NCBI GenBank assembly: GCA_029990175.1
Contig: JARKIP010000030.1
Span: 18,191,501-18,255,500 of the forward strand
Direction of reading: 5' to 3'
DNA length: 64,000 nucleotides
Source: Petunia secreta
Lineage: Eukaryota; Streptophyta; Magnoliopsida; Solanales; Solanaceae
Part shown: positions 12,061 through 23,621 of the stretch, piece by piece
Layout: each line of letters starts with the position of its first letter
Numbering within the stretch: the stretch's first letter is position 1
The notes under the pieces: model-generated
The model's database searches: none
The model's input: only the letters and a program-made list of their open reading frames with translations
Told to the model about the DNA's origin: nothing
Made by a program: the position numbers and the translations under genes

Positions 12061-12596
12061 AGGTCGTTTGGTTGAGATAGAGTTTACGCACGTATTAGCA
12101 ATGTACATGGGTATTAATAATGTGGGTATTAGTAATGCGGGTATTAGCAATATGAGCATTAGTAATGTGGGTATTAGTAATGCAGGAATTAGTATTGTGG
12201 TTATTAACTATGCATGTATTATAACATAGGGATTATTTCTTGAATCACTAATATAGTACAAATTAATATACAATATTATAATTTAAAAATATTTAGATAC
12301 CCTCTTAAATAAAATTAAAAAATATCCTTATTATTATGAGGGTTAATTTTGTCATTTTAAATTTTAATACCTGCATTGCTAATAAGTATCCGCATTACTT
12401 ATTCCACCTTTTATCCTGCATAAAATAATACATAGATTTCCTCATTATTTTATGTGGATATTATGCATAGAAATAGCAAAATTCAAACCAAACGTTGTAT
12501 TAATTAGTGCGAGTTTTTATACCCTATTAGAAAACAAACCAAACATTGTATTAATTAGTGCGTGTTTTATATTTTTATGTGGCCAACCAAACGACC
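12061..12596. mobile_element. MITE 1 of an adjacent pair
   Basis: Terminal inverted repeats GGTCGTTTGGTTG (12062) and CAACCAAACGACC (ending 12596) enclose AT-rich DNA full of GTATTAGTAATG-like repeats. There is no coding potential. The copy CACTAAC just before it (12054-12060) recurs directly after MITE 2 (13077-13083), so the pair may have been inserted as one unit. Confidence 0.7.
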
Positions 12597-12600
12597 CAGA

Positions 12601-13080
12601 AGTGCTCGTGCTCGTTTGGTTCGGAGATAAGTTATGCAGGTATTAGCAAATAGCAATACAGATATTAGTTATGCAGGTATTATATCTTGGTTAATGAATG
12701 ATTTGTTGTATTAAAAAATTAGTATATATTTCATAATTTAAATAAGTTTTAATATTTTATTGTTCAACTGATGTTTGTTTACTATTGAATAATAATGTAA
12801 AGAGATGTGAGAGCATATTTGTCTTCTCATAAATTAATACCCGCGATATTAATACCCACATTATTATTCCATCTTCTATGCCGCACAAAATAATACTATA
12901 TAGATTCACTCATTAATTTATGCGACTATTAATTAGTACAGGTTTGTTAATTCAAATCAAACGTTGTATTATTAGTGCAAATTTTTATACCTTGTTACAA
13001 AACAAACTAATTGCTGCGTTATATTGCGAGAGATTTAGTGCATGTATTAATTCTTTTGTGCGCCCAACCAAACGAGCACT
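12601..13080. mobile_element. MITE 2 of an adjacent pair
   Basis: Terminal repeats AGTGCTCGT...TTTGGTT (12601, with an internal duplication of GCTCGT) and CCAACCAAACGAGCACT (ending 13080). The interior resembles MITE 1 (CAGGTATTAG and AAACGTTGTATTA patches), so both belong to one family. Confidence 0.7.
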
Positions 13081-13299
13081 AACGGTAAAATGAATTAGAT
13101 AGAACATTTACCTTCGCCAATTTTCACACACAAAAGAAGGGAAAATCAAACTAGAAGACAATCTTTTTGGACTACACATTCAATAACATCGATTAAATAT
13201 TTGAGCTTATTCAACTCTATAGCTCACATAAAAGATTGTGCCAGCTGTGAACTTGGGAAATTTTTTTTTCCCCCTTCATTTTCTTCTTTTGTGACTCCG

Positions 13300-13601
13300 A
13301 GCTTGAAAAACTGGAGCCAAAAATAGATTCACAAAAATAAGCAAGAAAATGCTACAGCTCAGATCCACCTGATTGAAGTCTTTGATAGCCCTGTCACTTC
13401 CCATGGCTCTACAGATATATACACTAAGCTATTTACCAAGGAGGCTGCAAACAACCTCTGTTGTATATGACTATCTTCACACATACGTAAACTCTGCGTA
13501 ACAATCTCCAAAGCACTAGACGATCTAGCATGCTCTGCTTGATGCTCTGTCCATGTTCTTTTCACAAATGCTCGAAATGGAAAGCTAAGCTGCTGCATCA
13601 T
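13300..13601 (-). other. Probable 3'-UTR exon of the FAR1-related factor gene
   Basis: On the minus strand a splice donor GTAAGTG lies just after the stop codon (about 13915), and an acceptor ATGCAG ends at 13602. The sequence after it has no protein-like frame continuous with the gene. I read it as a spliced 3' untranslated exon; its 3' end is not defined. Confidence 0.45.
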
Positions 13602-13921
13602 CTGCATTTGAATTTTGAACAAATAAAGACAAGTTAACATTCTGGTGGACTGGTAGTACGTAAATCTCATAATAAGAATCAGCTTCCACCAAAACATTTG
13701 ATATTATACAACATAAATTTGAACTAAGAAGCTATACAAAATTATGAAATAAATTTGGGTAACATTAGATGAACAATGAACGTAAGATCCCAAAAAAGCT
13801 TGTCTTTCCAGTTTCTCCCTCTTCTTTCTCAATTTTTCCAAAATGGGCAGATTAGGCTAATTCAAATGTTTTGTCAAGCTAGAAAAAGATAACATAACAA
13901 CATCTGAACACTTACAAATGA

Positions 13922-16135
13922 CTATGGCTTCTGAACTTCTGCTTCTATTTCTTTTACATTGTTGACAGCAACTTCAATTTTATTGGACAAGAGCTCCATT
14001 TGCTGCTCAACATTTTCCAAGAGAGTGCATAGCTGCTCTTTGTAAAGGTCATCCTGACGCTCCAACTCCATAACAAGTTCTTGGATTCTCCTGTCCTTTT
14101 TATCCTACATGAGGAAATCGAAAACCGGTCATTTTAGTGAACATCAGAAATTCCAGGAGCAAAGTCCACATGAAGACAGATGCACACGTCGATAGACCAT
14201 TAATGACGAGGATTGAGAACCTTAGAGAGGGACATGAAGCCTCGTCCTGGCCATCGGGCCAACCAGTAGCTTTAAGCCATTGCTGCTTTTATTCTTATGT
14301 TTCTAAAGCTTTTGTTAAAATCTTAAAAAGTGTTGTCAACCTGTGGTTTTCTTTTTCACCAGTGTCTATCAAGACCCTCTTAATCAGGTAGTGGTCTACA
14401 AAGACCTCTACATACAGAGGTTGAGTTTGGGGCTAGACGATGTGAAGTCAAAATCATTCCGAGGAAAGGTAACTGGTGAGGGAGAAAAAAGACGCCCACC
14501 AAAAACATAGTTATCATTCTAGTGGAAGTCTATTTTCAAAAGACCATTAGAACACTTTAAGTCGAATAATTTGCAATTCACCCCACCCCTTTCACTTTCA
14601 CCATGGTACTGCAATTATTATCAATCTAAACTCATAAGTTAAAAACCAACCGTGATTGTAAATTGTGATTTTTTTTTGTCAAAAGCATGTAAAGAACACC
14701 TCAGCTTTTGAAGTTTTGAATTCAGCAGGACTAATCAAAAGCAAGAAGCTGCTTGAATATGTTCTTGGCCAACTCCAGATCCCCACTCTTTCCCCTACGG
14801 ACAAGTTAGATCATAAAAGGATGATTTCTTAAGATTGTGAATCAAGGTATCCACAGTTTGAAGCTAACTGTCACTAAGCGCAACATGAATGGCCAACTAT
14901 ATCAGGAAAAACAAACTGAACAACAAAAGATGCGCTAGGCTTTCAGATTGACTGGATCAGAAAAGTAAAGAGTTATCAGGAAATTACCAATCTATGATCT
15001 TAAGAATCCATCTAAGATGAAAGAAAATGTATGCGGTGCTTGAAAGTATAGGTTTAAAAGAACAATCTTTCCAGTTTGCGGTCTGCGAAAATTTCCTTCC
15101 TTACGACACCACTCGAATATTATCAAAGAAGAGCTGTACCTACTGAACATCATTAATCTGTGTCTGAAATCCAAGTGCACAATTTTAACATGATGCTCAA
15201 AATCAAACACAAATTGAGGGGACCACTTAGCAAGCGAAACCGCAATGAGAAAAATAGCCTGGATGCCACTTTTTTTAATGTTGTCAATTAAGTGGGCAAC
15301 AAGGATTACTTATCTGGGGAACGTGATGGAGAGAATAATGCAAGATGAAGGATAGCAAGATAGTGTTAATGGAAAAGCTAGGTTGTAACTGTTATCTTAC
15401 CCAACCTAATCCATATGAACTTAAGGAAGGCTGGTAGTAGCTAGATAAGATGAGTAATTCTATTACAAAGAAGGGAAGATTCAAGAATGGAAAGCTCAGG
15501 CAGCACATAAAAATCCATCTAGGAATTTGTGCACCAAACCTCTTTCATGAGGTGAGTCAGGTGACACAATAAACTAACTTAGAAGATTGAACTGAGACCA
15601 AAAAGCATGTAAACAAAGGATGAAACACAAATTCACAGAGAGCTTGCTAAAATTTAGTCACCCTTACCATTGCATTATGAGAAGAATAGACAGAAACAAC
15701 CAATGGATGGGTATGCTCCTTCACGAATCTCGTGACAACCCACTTATCAGACTTGTTAATCTTTACCAACATCATAGCCTTGCAACCTTCTCTTGGGCTA
15801 GTGCGTGTTTTCCTAGGTGGTCCATTATGGTTATTCATTTTCACATGATAGCCCTGCTTGTTACATGAAAGTCGCCGGGAAAGGATTCTCTTGTCGACTT
15901 CTGAACGCCTGCACTGATCAATGCGCATGATAAACCCAACACGCCTGGCATAGTCATCATAAAATTCCTTGGCAGCTTCTTTTGACTCAAACTCCATTCC
16001 AATAAATGGTTCGGGAATCACATTATCTTCACATGCAACATACCAGCTTTCAACAGTACAATCTATTGAAGCGGCTCCAGCCTCTAAGTCCACTGTCACA
16101 ACCAAACAATGCTTCGAAGTATCAAACAAGACCAT
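13922..16135 (-). CDS. FAR1-related factor (FAR1 DNA-binding domain plus coiled coil), 2 exons
   Basis: Exon 1 (16135-15668) encodes a FAR1-type WRKY-GCM1 zinc-finger domain, seen in GMEFESKEAAKEFYDDYARR, VGFIMRIDQCRR, LSCNKQGYHV, REGCKAMMLVK and the His pair in VKEHTHPLV. It ends ATG|GTAAGG in phase 0. Exon 2 (14104-13922) follows a TAG acceptor and encodes DKKDRRIQELVMELERQDDL and a Leu-rich coiled coil, ending EIEAEVQKP. The joined product is 216 residues. This is the short FRF type that lacks the transposase and SWIM domains of full FAR1/FRS proteins. Such proteins are nuclear DNA-binding factors derived from MULE transposases. The start at 16135 is the first in-frame ATG; two ATGs just upstream are out of frame and open a short uORF. 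The 1.6-kb intron has no other gene. Confidence 0.85.
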
Positions 16136-16248
16136 CGAGACATGGCTCCTTTCATGAATCAAACAATAAGAATCACAAATGGTAAATTCCTTTTTTATCG
16201 AAAATGTCTTCTCCAGAACAGCACTAGATGCAATATATCAGCCACACG

Positions 16249-16418
16249 CAGGGGCAGAGCCACCTTTCTCCCCCTTTGTTGACAAATTACACTGTAATTA
16301 GGGTAAAAGTTAGCATTTTTATTATATATATATATATAAGCTATTGAACCCTTTTGAAATGATTAAAGTTCCAGTAAAATGGCAAAGTTCCTTACATAAA
16401 ATTCTGGCTCCGCCCCTG
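16249..16418. mobile_element. Short MITE with CAGGGGCRGAGCCA ends
   Basis: Inverted termini CAGGGGCAGAGCCAC and CTGGCTCCGCCCCTG bound 170 AT-rich bases containing a (TA)n run. The flanks GCCACACG and GCCGCAGG resemble a decayed 8-bp target duplication, which would suit the hAT class. It sits just upstream of the FAR1-related factor gene. Confidence 0.7.
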
Positions 16419-16637
16419 GCCGCAGGTGGCCCCGCACATACATTATGTGTATACGAATGATTGAACAGCATAAAAAAAATCTTATTTTTGTATATATAGG
16501 TGTCCATGAGTTCAAAAACACGCATGCTAAGAACAAAAAATTAGAAACAATAGATATGTAAAAGGTACTTGTCTACAACTTAATTTGCCACTAAACAATA
16601 GATACTAAGTGAGCTAATTAAATGTTTTAACATTTCA

Positions 16638-16646
16638 AAGAGTCTA
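16638..16646. repeat. Left 9-bp target duplication of the 10-kb MULE
   Basis: AAGAGTCTA here recurs exactly at 26717-26725. Nine bases is the standard duplication length for Mutator elements. Confidence 0.85.
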
Positions 16647-16926
16647 GGGTCCTTTGGGTGAGAGGGACTTTTGAGTCCCCAAAAGAAAAAAAGGGGACAA
16701 AGTTATAAAGAATTGGGTGAGGGGGACACCACCTCTAATTAACAATTAAGGATAGTTATGTGGTCCCATTAAAACCACCCCCAAAGTTTGAATAAGTGCA
16801 AAATGGCCCCTCCATATATATATAAATCAGCTGCCAAAAAAGGTAAAAAACCTACATTTCTCTCTCCTCCATTCTTCTTCTTCTTTCCCCAATTTTTTTG
16901 CAGCTGCGCTGCTAGCCATTCGCCTC

Positions 16927-16928
<2 letters not shown>

Positions 16929-16961
<33 letters not shown>

Positions 16962-16962
16962 C
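16929..16962. repeat. Poly(T) run of about 34 bases
   Basis: A long T homopolymer in the transposase 5' leader region of the MULE. Homopolymers of this size are unreliable in assemblies. Confidence 0.9.
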
Positions 16963-17133
16963 AATTTCGCTTCAAATCAACAGCTCCATTAAAGGGTATT
17001 TTAAACTTTTCTTGATCCCAAACCCGATTTAAACCCATTCCAATTCAAATCGAAAAGCTTTTTTCAAATATTGTTTTCCGCGATTTAAACCCCTTTTGAA
17101 GATCTGTCACTTTTTCGCTTGAAAGGAGCTCTG

Positions 17134-17516
17134 GTAAGTGTTCATTGTATAATGCAGATTGTTTTGTGATTTCTGGGTTTCGTTTCTGGGTTTTATGAAA
17201 AATGTAAATTCTGGGCAACTGATGTGTACGGATGCGAAGATTATGTGTACACATAATGAGAGACGTGTACACATCATATTAAGTTGAACACTGCACATCA
17301 AATATATGTGTACACATAAAAATTATGTGTACACATAATGTATAATGTGTACACATCAGCTGACGTTGCATCCTTTTTGTTCGTACACTTCAAATATACG
17401 TGTATATGTACACATATTATATTGACATGTACACATAATAAATATGTGTACACATCAACATATGCGTGTACACATCTTTTACTTTATACGTGAAAACATC
17501 TCAACTGTGTTTTCAG
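17134..17516 (+). other. 5'-UTR intron of the MULE transposase gene, filled with palindromes
   Basis: The donor CTG|GTAAGTG and the acceptor TGTTTTCAG|CTTC bound this segment 50 bases before the start codon. From about 17221 to 17478 it is packed with ATGTGTACACAT and near copies (ACGTGTACACAT, ATGTGTACACAT). Confidence 0.65.
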
Positions 17517-18090
17517 CTTCTAATGCATATCAATTTCTGATGCTTCTAGTTATTTTTGCACCATAAATGGCTGTACTACTGTTAGCAGTTGATTTTCTTG
17601 GTGAATGGGTTGAGACCCAAGAATGTTTCACGTGGACTTCGATGACAAGAGAGACGGTACCAGTTATTTTGAATAACGATGTTACGTATTCTGAGTTGGT
17701 TAACAAGATCATTACTAGATGTGGGGGAAGTCATGATCCAAATGATCTTTGCATTTCATATATGCTTAGCATCTGTTCAAAGCAAAAGAGTCATCCTTGT
17801 AAAATAAAGAACGACGAGGATCTCCTTGTTTACCTTGCCGATGTCGACGGATCTGGAAATAGGCCTACTTTAAGGGTATATTTGGCTGATAGGTCTGCAG
17901 AGGTTTCAAATGAACAACCTGTGCGTAATGATAGGATGTGTGACGATTTTTCTACGAGTGGATGGGATGACATGGATCTACCAGATCCGTTGAACATGGA
18001 AAATCCACTAAATCAAGGAGAAGAAGAAAATGTTGGAGAAGCACACGAAGGAGGTGAAGGTGGAGGAGCAGAAGCAGTAGTAGTAGTAGT

Positions 18091-18146
18091 AGTAGAAGAA
18101 GAAGAAGAAGAAGAAGAAGAAGAAGAAGAAGAAGAAGAAGAAGAAA
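18091..18146 (+). repeat. In-frame GTA/GAA microsatellite in the transposase
   Basis: A short GTA run passes into a long GAA run, adding a polyvaline and then a polyglutamate tract to the transposase N-terminal part. The reading frame is kept. Confidence 0.9.
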
Positions 18147-19304
18147 TAGAATTCAGTCCAACTCCTGTAGTTGAGAGCAATACGGTTATGGTTGGAGGTT
18201 TAGAAGCAGGTTGCAGCGTTCAAAGGGACGGGGACGACGACGGCACTGATTTTTATAAGGGTTTAACCTTCAAAAACAAGCGCGTCTTAATAAATGCCTT
18301 GCAGCTTGCTGCAGTGAAGAAACATTATTGTTTCAAGAAAGTGAAGAATACAAAAAAGGTTTATTGTGTGAGATGTGTACATCAGAGCTGCAAGTGGTGG
18401 ATCCGGGCTATAAAGTACGTAGACAGTGATAGGTTCATCATTACTGTGTACAGGAACAAGCATTCGTGCGGGTTAGAGCATCTTTCAAGTAATCACCCAC
18501 ATGCCTCTGCGGAACTCATCGGTTCATACTTGAAAAGTAGTTATGAAGAGGGAAAAGGAAAAGGTATATCAATAAAGGATGTTAAAGCTGCAGTCCGTAG
18601 GGATTTGGGTTGTAACATTAGTTATTGGAAGTGCCGGATGGGGACTGTTATTGCAAAGTCTTTGACAAGAGGGACTCCGGAGCACAGTTATGCGATATTG
18701 GATGCGTACCGTTATATGCTCAGGACGACAAATGAGGGTACACATACAGCATTGAAGGTTGATGACAACCAAAGGTTTATGTATTTTTTTGTAGCTCTTG
18801 GTGCATGGATAACGGGTTTTGCGCATATGAGGAAAGTCATCGCCGTAGACGGAACTCATTTGTCGGGGAAGTATGGGGGAGTTTTGTTGTCTGCCATGGC
18901 ACAAGACTCGGAGACGCATATTTTTTTCTGTGGCATTTTGTGTTGTAAACGTGGAATGTGATGCCTCCTATGATTACTTCTTTGAAAATTTGGTCGGTAT
19001 ACTCCCAAGCACCGATGAGTTGTGTGTTGTTTCTGATAGGCATTCAAGCATCCCAAAAGCAGTTTCAAAGTATTTTCCACAAGCTAATTATGGAGTTTGC
19101 AAGTGGCACTTGGCTGAAAGCATTCGTGCAAAGCTTCATTGTGGTGAATTTGTATCCTATTTTTATAAAAGCAGCCGAATCATATACGCCCACTGAGTTC
19201 GAGGAACATTTCCAGCAAATTCGTTCATTGTGCCCAAGGATTGCCACATATCTTGAGCAGGTTGGGTTTGAGCGCTGGAGCAGAACCTTTTTTCCAGGCC
19301 GCAG

Positions 19305-19676
19305 GTAATACTTTCTACACATATTTAATATGTGTACACATACTGCTCTTATGTGTACACATATAACATACGTGTACACATCCTTTATATGTGTAGTCAT
19401 GTAATACATTAGCCATATATGTACACGTAATGTATATGTGTACACATAATATTATATGTGTACACATATTAAATATGTGTACACATACAAATTATGTGTG
19501 TCCGTGTGTTTTCAGTTTTTAAAATGTAGACTTATGTGCACATAATTAATACGTGTACACATATTAATTATGTGTACACATATAATATTATGTGTACACA
19601 TATTAATTATGTGTAGTCATTTAAATAAATGCAGAATCATATGTACACGTTGTAAGAATCAGTTATATATGTGTAG
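19305..19676 (+). repeat. Transposase intron filled with ATGTGTACACAT palindromes
   Basis: The donor GCAG|GTAATA and the acceptor GTGTAG|GTTTGG bound this intron. Most of its length is ATGTGTACACAT or one-mismatch copies at roughly 20-base spacing, separated by short AT-rich spacers. Confidence 0.85.
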
Positions 19677-20376
19677 GTTTGGAGTGATGACCTCAAACAT
19701 TGCTGAGTCAATTAACGCAATGCTAAAGGATGAAAGACAATATCCCATTGTTGCAATGTTCAATGGAATTTTGAGGAATTTTTCTGAAAAGTTTCATCAT
19801 AGGCGTACCATGTTCTTACAGCACTCAAAGCCATGTGTTCCTTCGATTGAACAAATATTAAGGAAAAATGTCACAAAGGGCAACAAGCTTTACGTTTGTT
19901 GCGTTGGCAATGATGTTTACAATGTCGGTACTGGGGATGAGGTTGTTAGTGTCGATCTAATTCAAAGGACTTGTTCTTGTCGGAGGTTTGATTTGGACGA
20001 ACTACCTTGTGCACATGCTATGGCAGCCTTAAGATGTCGATATGAAGGAGCGTTTGAGTTTGGGAACGAGATATACCAATATACATCGGGGTATTATTTT
20101 ACAAATGCATACATTCTTGCGTATGACGACTTAATCTATCCAATGATTGCAGAGGAGTTGTGGAATGCACCACCAGAGCTTTATGAGAGGAAGATAAAGT
20201 CGCCTTTTGTGAAAATAATACGAGGAAGAAGGAAGACAAAGCGAATGCCTTCGGTGGGTGAAGCATTCACAAGTAGGAAGAATAGATGTGGCATATGCAA
20301 GAGACTTGGCCATAAGAAAACAACATGTCCGCAGCGGAGGGTTGTAGATTCCGGAGGTCCCAGTGTTGTTTCATAG

Positions 20377-20819
20377 AACCATATATGTTCATTTCTTGTA
20401 TTTGTAACCATTTATAAACCTATAGTTCCTACTTGTTTTTTATCTATTTTCTGTTTACAATGTCTTTTGTGCAGACATTACCTTTACTTTTTTATCCTTC
20501 AACGTAAAACGAACAAACAAAATCATAACATGATAGATAGAAACACTCAACAAATTAATGTACTGTGCACATATAACTTATGTGTACACATAATATAATA
20601 TGTGTACACATCTCTTTTGACGTGTACACATCTTGCCGATGTGTGGGTAGATTACAATTAAAAAAATTCAAAGTCCTTTACACATATTAATTATGTGTAC
20701 GCGTAAACGTTATATGTGTACACATAATAATTACGTGTACACATATAATTATATGTGTACACGTAATTATTATGTGTGGGTACATTCAATCATTATCAAC
20801 AGCCAAAAGGATAGTAAGG
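20377..20819. repeat. Transposase 3' flank with palindrome cluster
   Basis: After the stop codon comes AT-rich sequence likely to serve as the 3' UTR. A further cluster of TGTGTACACA palindromes follows at about 20565-20780, ending beside the first 173-bp tandem repeat. Confidence 0.75.
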
Positions 20820-21600
20820 AATGCATGAGAACTCGTTTGAACACTCAAACCACTTCCATTTCAACATAGAAACATGGATTCCCCATAATAGGCACTCCAA
20901 CAACCAAGATTTGAGATATTTGAGAATCAATATGACAACTACTGTCTAATGAAAAGGCCAAATCCTTAGATTCTAATGCTCCAATGATGGGGAATGCATG
21001 AGAACTCATTTGAACACTCAAACCACTTCCATTTCAACATAGAAACATGGATTCACCATAATAGGCACTCCAACAACCAAGATTTGAGATATTTGAGAAT
21101 CAATATGACAACTATTGTCTAATGAAAAGGCCAAATCCTTAGATTCTAATGCTCCAATGATGGGGAATGCATGAGAACTCGTTTGAACACTCAAACCACT
21201 TCCATTTCAACATAGAAACATGGATTCCCCATAATAGGCACTCCAACAACCAAGATTTGAGATATTTGAGAATCAATATGACAACTACTGTCTAATGAAA
21301 AGGCCAAATCCTTAGATTCTAATGCTCCAATGATGGGGAATGCATGAGAACTCGTTTGAACACTCAAACCACTTCCATTTCAACATAGAAACATGGATTC
21401 CCCATAAAAGGCACTCCAACAACCAAGATTTGAGATATTTGAGAATCAATATGACAATATGTGTACACATATAAATTTTATGTGTACACGTAAAGTTATG
21501 TGTGAGTATATTCAATCATTATCAACAGCCAAAAGCACAATTAATGCATGAGAACTCATTTGAACACTCAAATAACTTCCATTTCAACATAGAAATATGA
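20820..21600. repeat. 173-bp tandem repeat array inside the MULE
   Basis: Units begin with AATGCATGAGAACTC at 20820, 20993, 21166 and 21339, giving an exact 173-base period and very few differences between units. The fourth unit stops near 21455. Two palindrome copies and a diverged partial fifth unit (about 21540-21600) follow. It lies between the converging transposase and Ulp genes and has no coding content. Confidence 0.9.
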
Positions 21601-21713
21601 TAATAGAGGACTTTAAGATTGATTCAAATACATATAATCATAGACTTCACATATACTAAAATTAAGACATAACTCGAATTTCACAATAAAAATGGAACTT
21701 AACATTATATATT

Positions 21714-21926
21714 CTAATTTTCAAAGCCGGAGCGAGGTGGAGAGTTGGGTGGAGTGTAGTAGATGTCCTTCAGGGACTTGCCCAAAGGTGCTAGGAGTAG
21801 TTCGAAGATCCTTTTAATCCTTCTTATATCCATAAGTTGGCGGTCTCTTGCTTCAATTAGGGCTTCTTTCATTTCATCAAGATCTTTCTTCAAGTCTTCC
21901 ATCTTTATAATTGGACGTCTTGCCAT
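21714..21926 (-). CDS. Small coiled-coil protein, 70 residues, unknown function
   Basis: The frame starts at an ATG and runs MARRPIIKMEDLKKDLDEMK, then a charged Ile/Leu heptad-like helix (RDRQLMDIRRIKRIFELLL), and ends in a Pro-rich tail (YYTPPNSPPRSG). I do not recognise a family. Support for a real gene is threefold: a good TATA box about 75 bases upstream, a clean leader, and a composition unlike the surrounding shadow frames. It stands on the same strand as the Ulp gene and just beyond its end, as a separate transcription unit in the MULE. It could be an element accessory protein, for example a DNA-binding or partner protein; this is inference. Confidence 0.6.
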   Translation of the reverse strand: MARRPIIKMEDLKKDLDEMKEALIEARDRQLMDIRRIKRIFELLLAPLGKSLKDIYYTPPNSPPRSGFEN

Positions 21927-21998
21927 GATTTTTTTGCTGTTTTTGCTATAGATACTGGAATTGTTTTTGCTTGCGTGATTATGAGAGAGTATTTTTGA

Positions 21999-22008
21999 CT
22001 ATTTATAG
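21999..22008 (-). promoter_or_regulatory. TATA box for the small MULE gene
   Basis: The minus strand reads CTATAAATAG, a near-ideal plant TATA box, with an AT-rich leader of about 70 bases to the ATG at 21926. Confidence 0.6.
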
Positions 22009-22624
22009 AGCAGGGATGTGAAGGATTGTGTCCTTTCATCTTTATGTGTTATGGACGGTTTATTGAAGGGTTGCATTATGTTATTTTTAGTGAAACTATG
22101 ATTTTTATAACTGCATTCAAGATGGCTTCTGGTAAATGTTTGAATTTACCACAATCACGCAAGAACTTTGGGAACATAATTGTAATGGGCAAGACATATG
22201 GAGCTAATGCATCTTCACTATAAACCCCCATGTTGCAATCATAAAGCTCAATCTTTCCCTGCTCAAGTAAAAATACACATGTGAGATAATGCCTTTTATC
22301 AATGTTAAGGATAGTAAATATCCTCTTGGCACCATCCCACTTGCGTCCACCAGGATAAGGCAGCTTTCCACTAACATAATCCAGGAGCCCCTCCTCACAC
22401 TTCTTCAACTTCATGCAGTCATCAAATGAAATCCCCAATTCACCAGCATTCTTTATAAAAAAAATTGGTGTGCTGCAGTCCATTTAGTACAGAAGTTCAT
22501 ATCCAAGATCACATCGGTCTTGTTGTAGTACCTGTGGAAGTTCTTGTGCCTTATCCGCATCAAGTTCAGAATTTCATCAACATGCTGTAAGATAATGGAA
22601 AAGAAAAAATAAAAACAAGATGAA

Positions 22625-22799
22625 TATAACAAAACAAAAATAACAGACACATATTTGAGATGTACACAACAAGAATACGTGTACACATATAATAATATGT
22701 GTACACATATTACTATTGTGTACACATATTTTTTAGGTGTACACATATTATTATTGTGTACACATATTTTTTAGGTGTGCAAACACCAATAATACTTAC
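22625..22799 (-). repeat. Ulp-gene intron 3 with palindromes
   Basis: Between the donor CAGG|GTAAGT (minus strand, 22799) and the acceptor near 22585 lies a cluster of ATGTGTACACAT-type palindromes at about 22675-22775, some adjoined by TTTTTTAGGTG. Confidence 0.8.
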
Positions 22800-23621
22800 C
22801 CTGTAGAATACCCGACTCTCCATCCATTTCTTCATGCGGATTACATCTTGGAAGTCCCTATAGTTGTACTCGTGACCCAGAAAGCTGCGCTTCTCCATGT
22901 TTCTCTCCTTCATGTATGCTAGGAATCCAGCCTCTTTAGTTGGATCCATTGGCCTATAGAGATCAACAGGCAGTCTCTCTTGTACTTCCACAGCTGCAAC
23001 CCTCGCCCTTGCAGCAGACCTTGCCCTTGTGGTTTTCTTTGATTTCTTCAATGATGCAACATAAGGAGACATCCTTGCCCTCGAAGGATACACTGTCCTC
23101 TTCGGCTTCTCCTCAGCACACTTCCTCAGGAACACAATATTCTCCTTCAACTCCATTAACAACCTCTGTTGACTCTCTTTTTCTTCCTTGCAGACTTCAC
23201 ACAGCTTACAACTGCTGCATCCATGTCTTTTGGAGGTGCTCTCACCAGCCTCACCTCCAGAAAATTCAAAAAGCCTCCTTCCGCCACCACTAAACTCCAC
23301 CTGCTCTCTGTCTCTATCATCCACACTCATTCCGACAACATTATCGGCAACATTGCCTCTTCCATCACTTTGCTCTGGTACTCTTCTTCTCTCACTCTGC
23401 TCTGGAACAATAACCTTATCACCTGCCACTGCAGCATCATACCCAACAACTTTTGTTGCATTTCTAACTTCAACTTCCCCCAACCTCAATCTTTGCGCAC
23501 CAATAAGTCTAGCCACCAGTCCATCAATCAATGCATCCTCCTCATCAACAAACGGCACCGGATTTTTTATGAAAACCCTTCTACTCTCCCTTTGAGTAGG
23601 CACAAGAATTGGGATTACAAC

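Larger units (their letters stand above)
17567..20376 (+). pseudogene. mudrA: MuDR-type MULE transposase, 2 coding exons, two frameshifts
   Basis: Exon 1 (17567-19304) encodes an N-terminal domain, a 16-Glu run from a GAA microsatellite, a MuDR zinc-finger domain (CVRCVHQSCKWWIRAIKYVD ... HSC) and the catalytic core. The core shows IAVDGTHLSGKYGG for the first Asp and CVVSDRHSSI for the second, then a Cys/His motif CKWHLAES. Exon 2 (19677-20376) begins at a TAG acceptor with SNIAESINAML. It continues with a SWIM finger (CSCRRFDLDELPCAHAMA) and a CCHC knuckle (CGICKRLGHKKTTC). The intron 19305-19676 is full of palindromes. Reading shifts at a T7 run near 18922 and at an A4 run near 19170; each is consistent with one extra base. 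The intact protein would be about 820 residues and would cut and join the element ends in the nucleus. The start ATG at 17567 follows the leader intron. Confidence 0.88.

Noticed and set aside
21312..21515. Minus-strand frame in the 173-bp repeats
   Set aside because: Runs across the tandem repeat and palindromes; not conserved between units.
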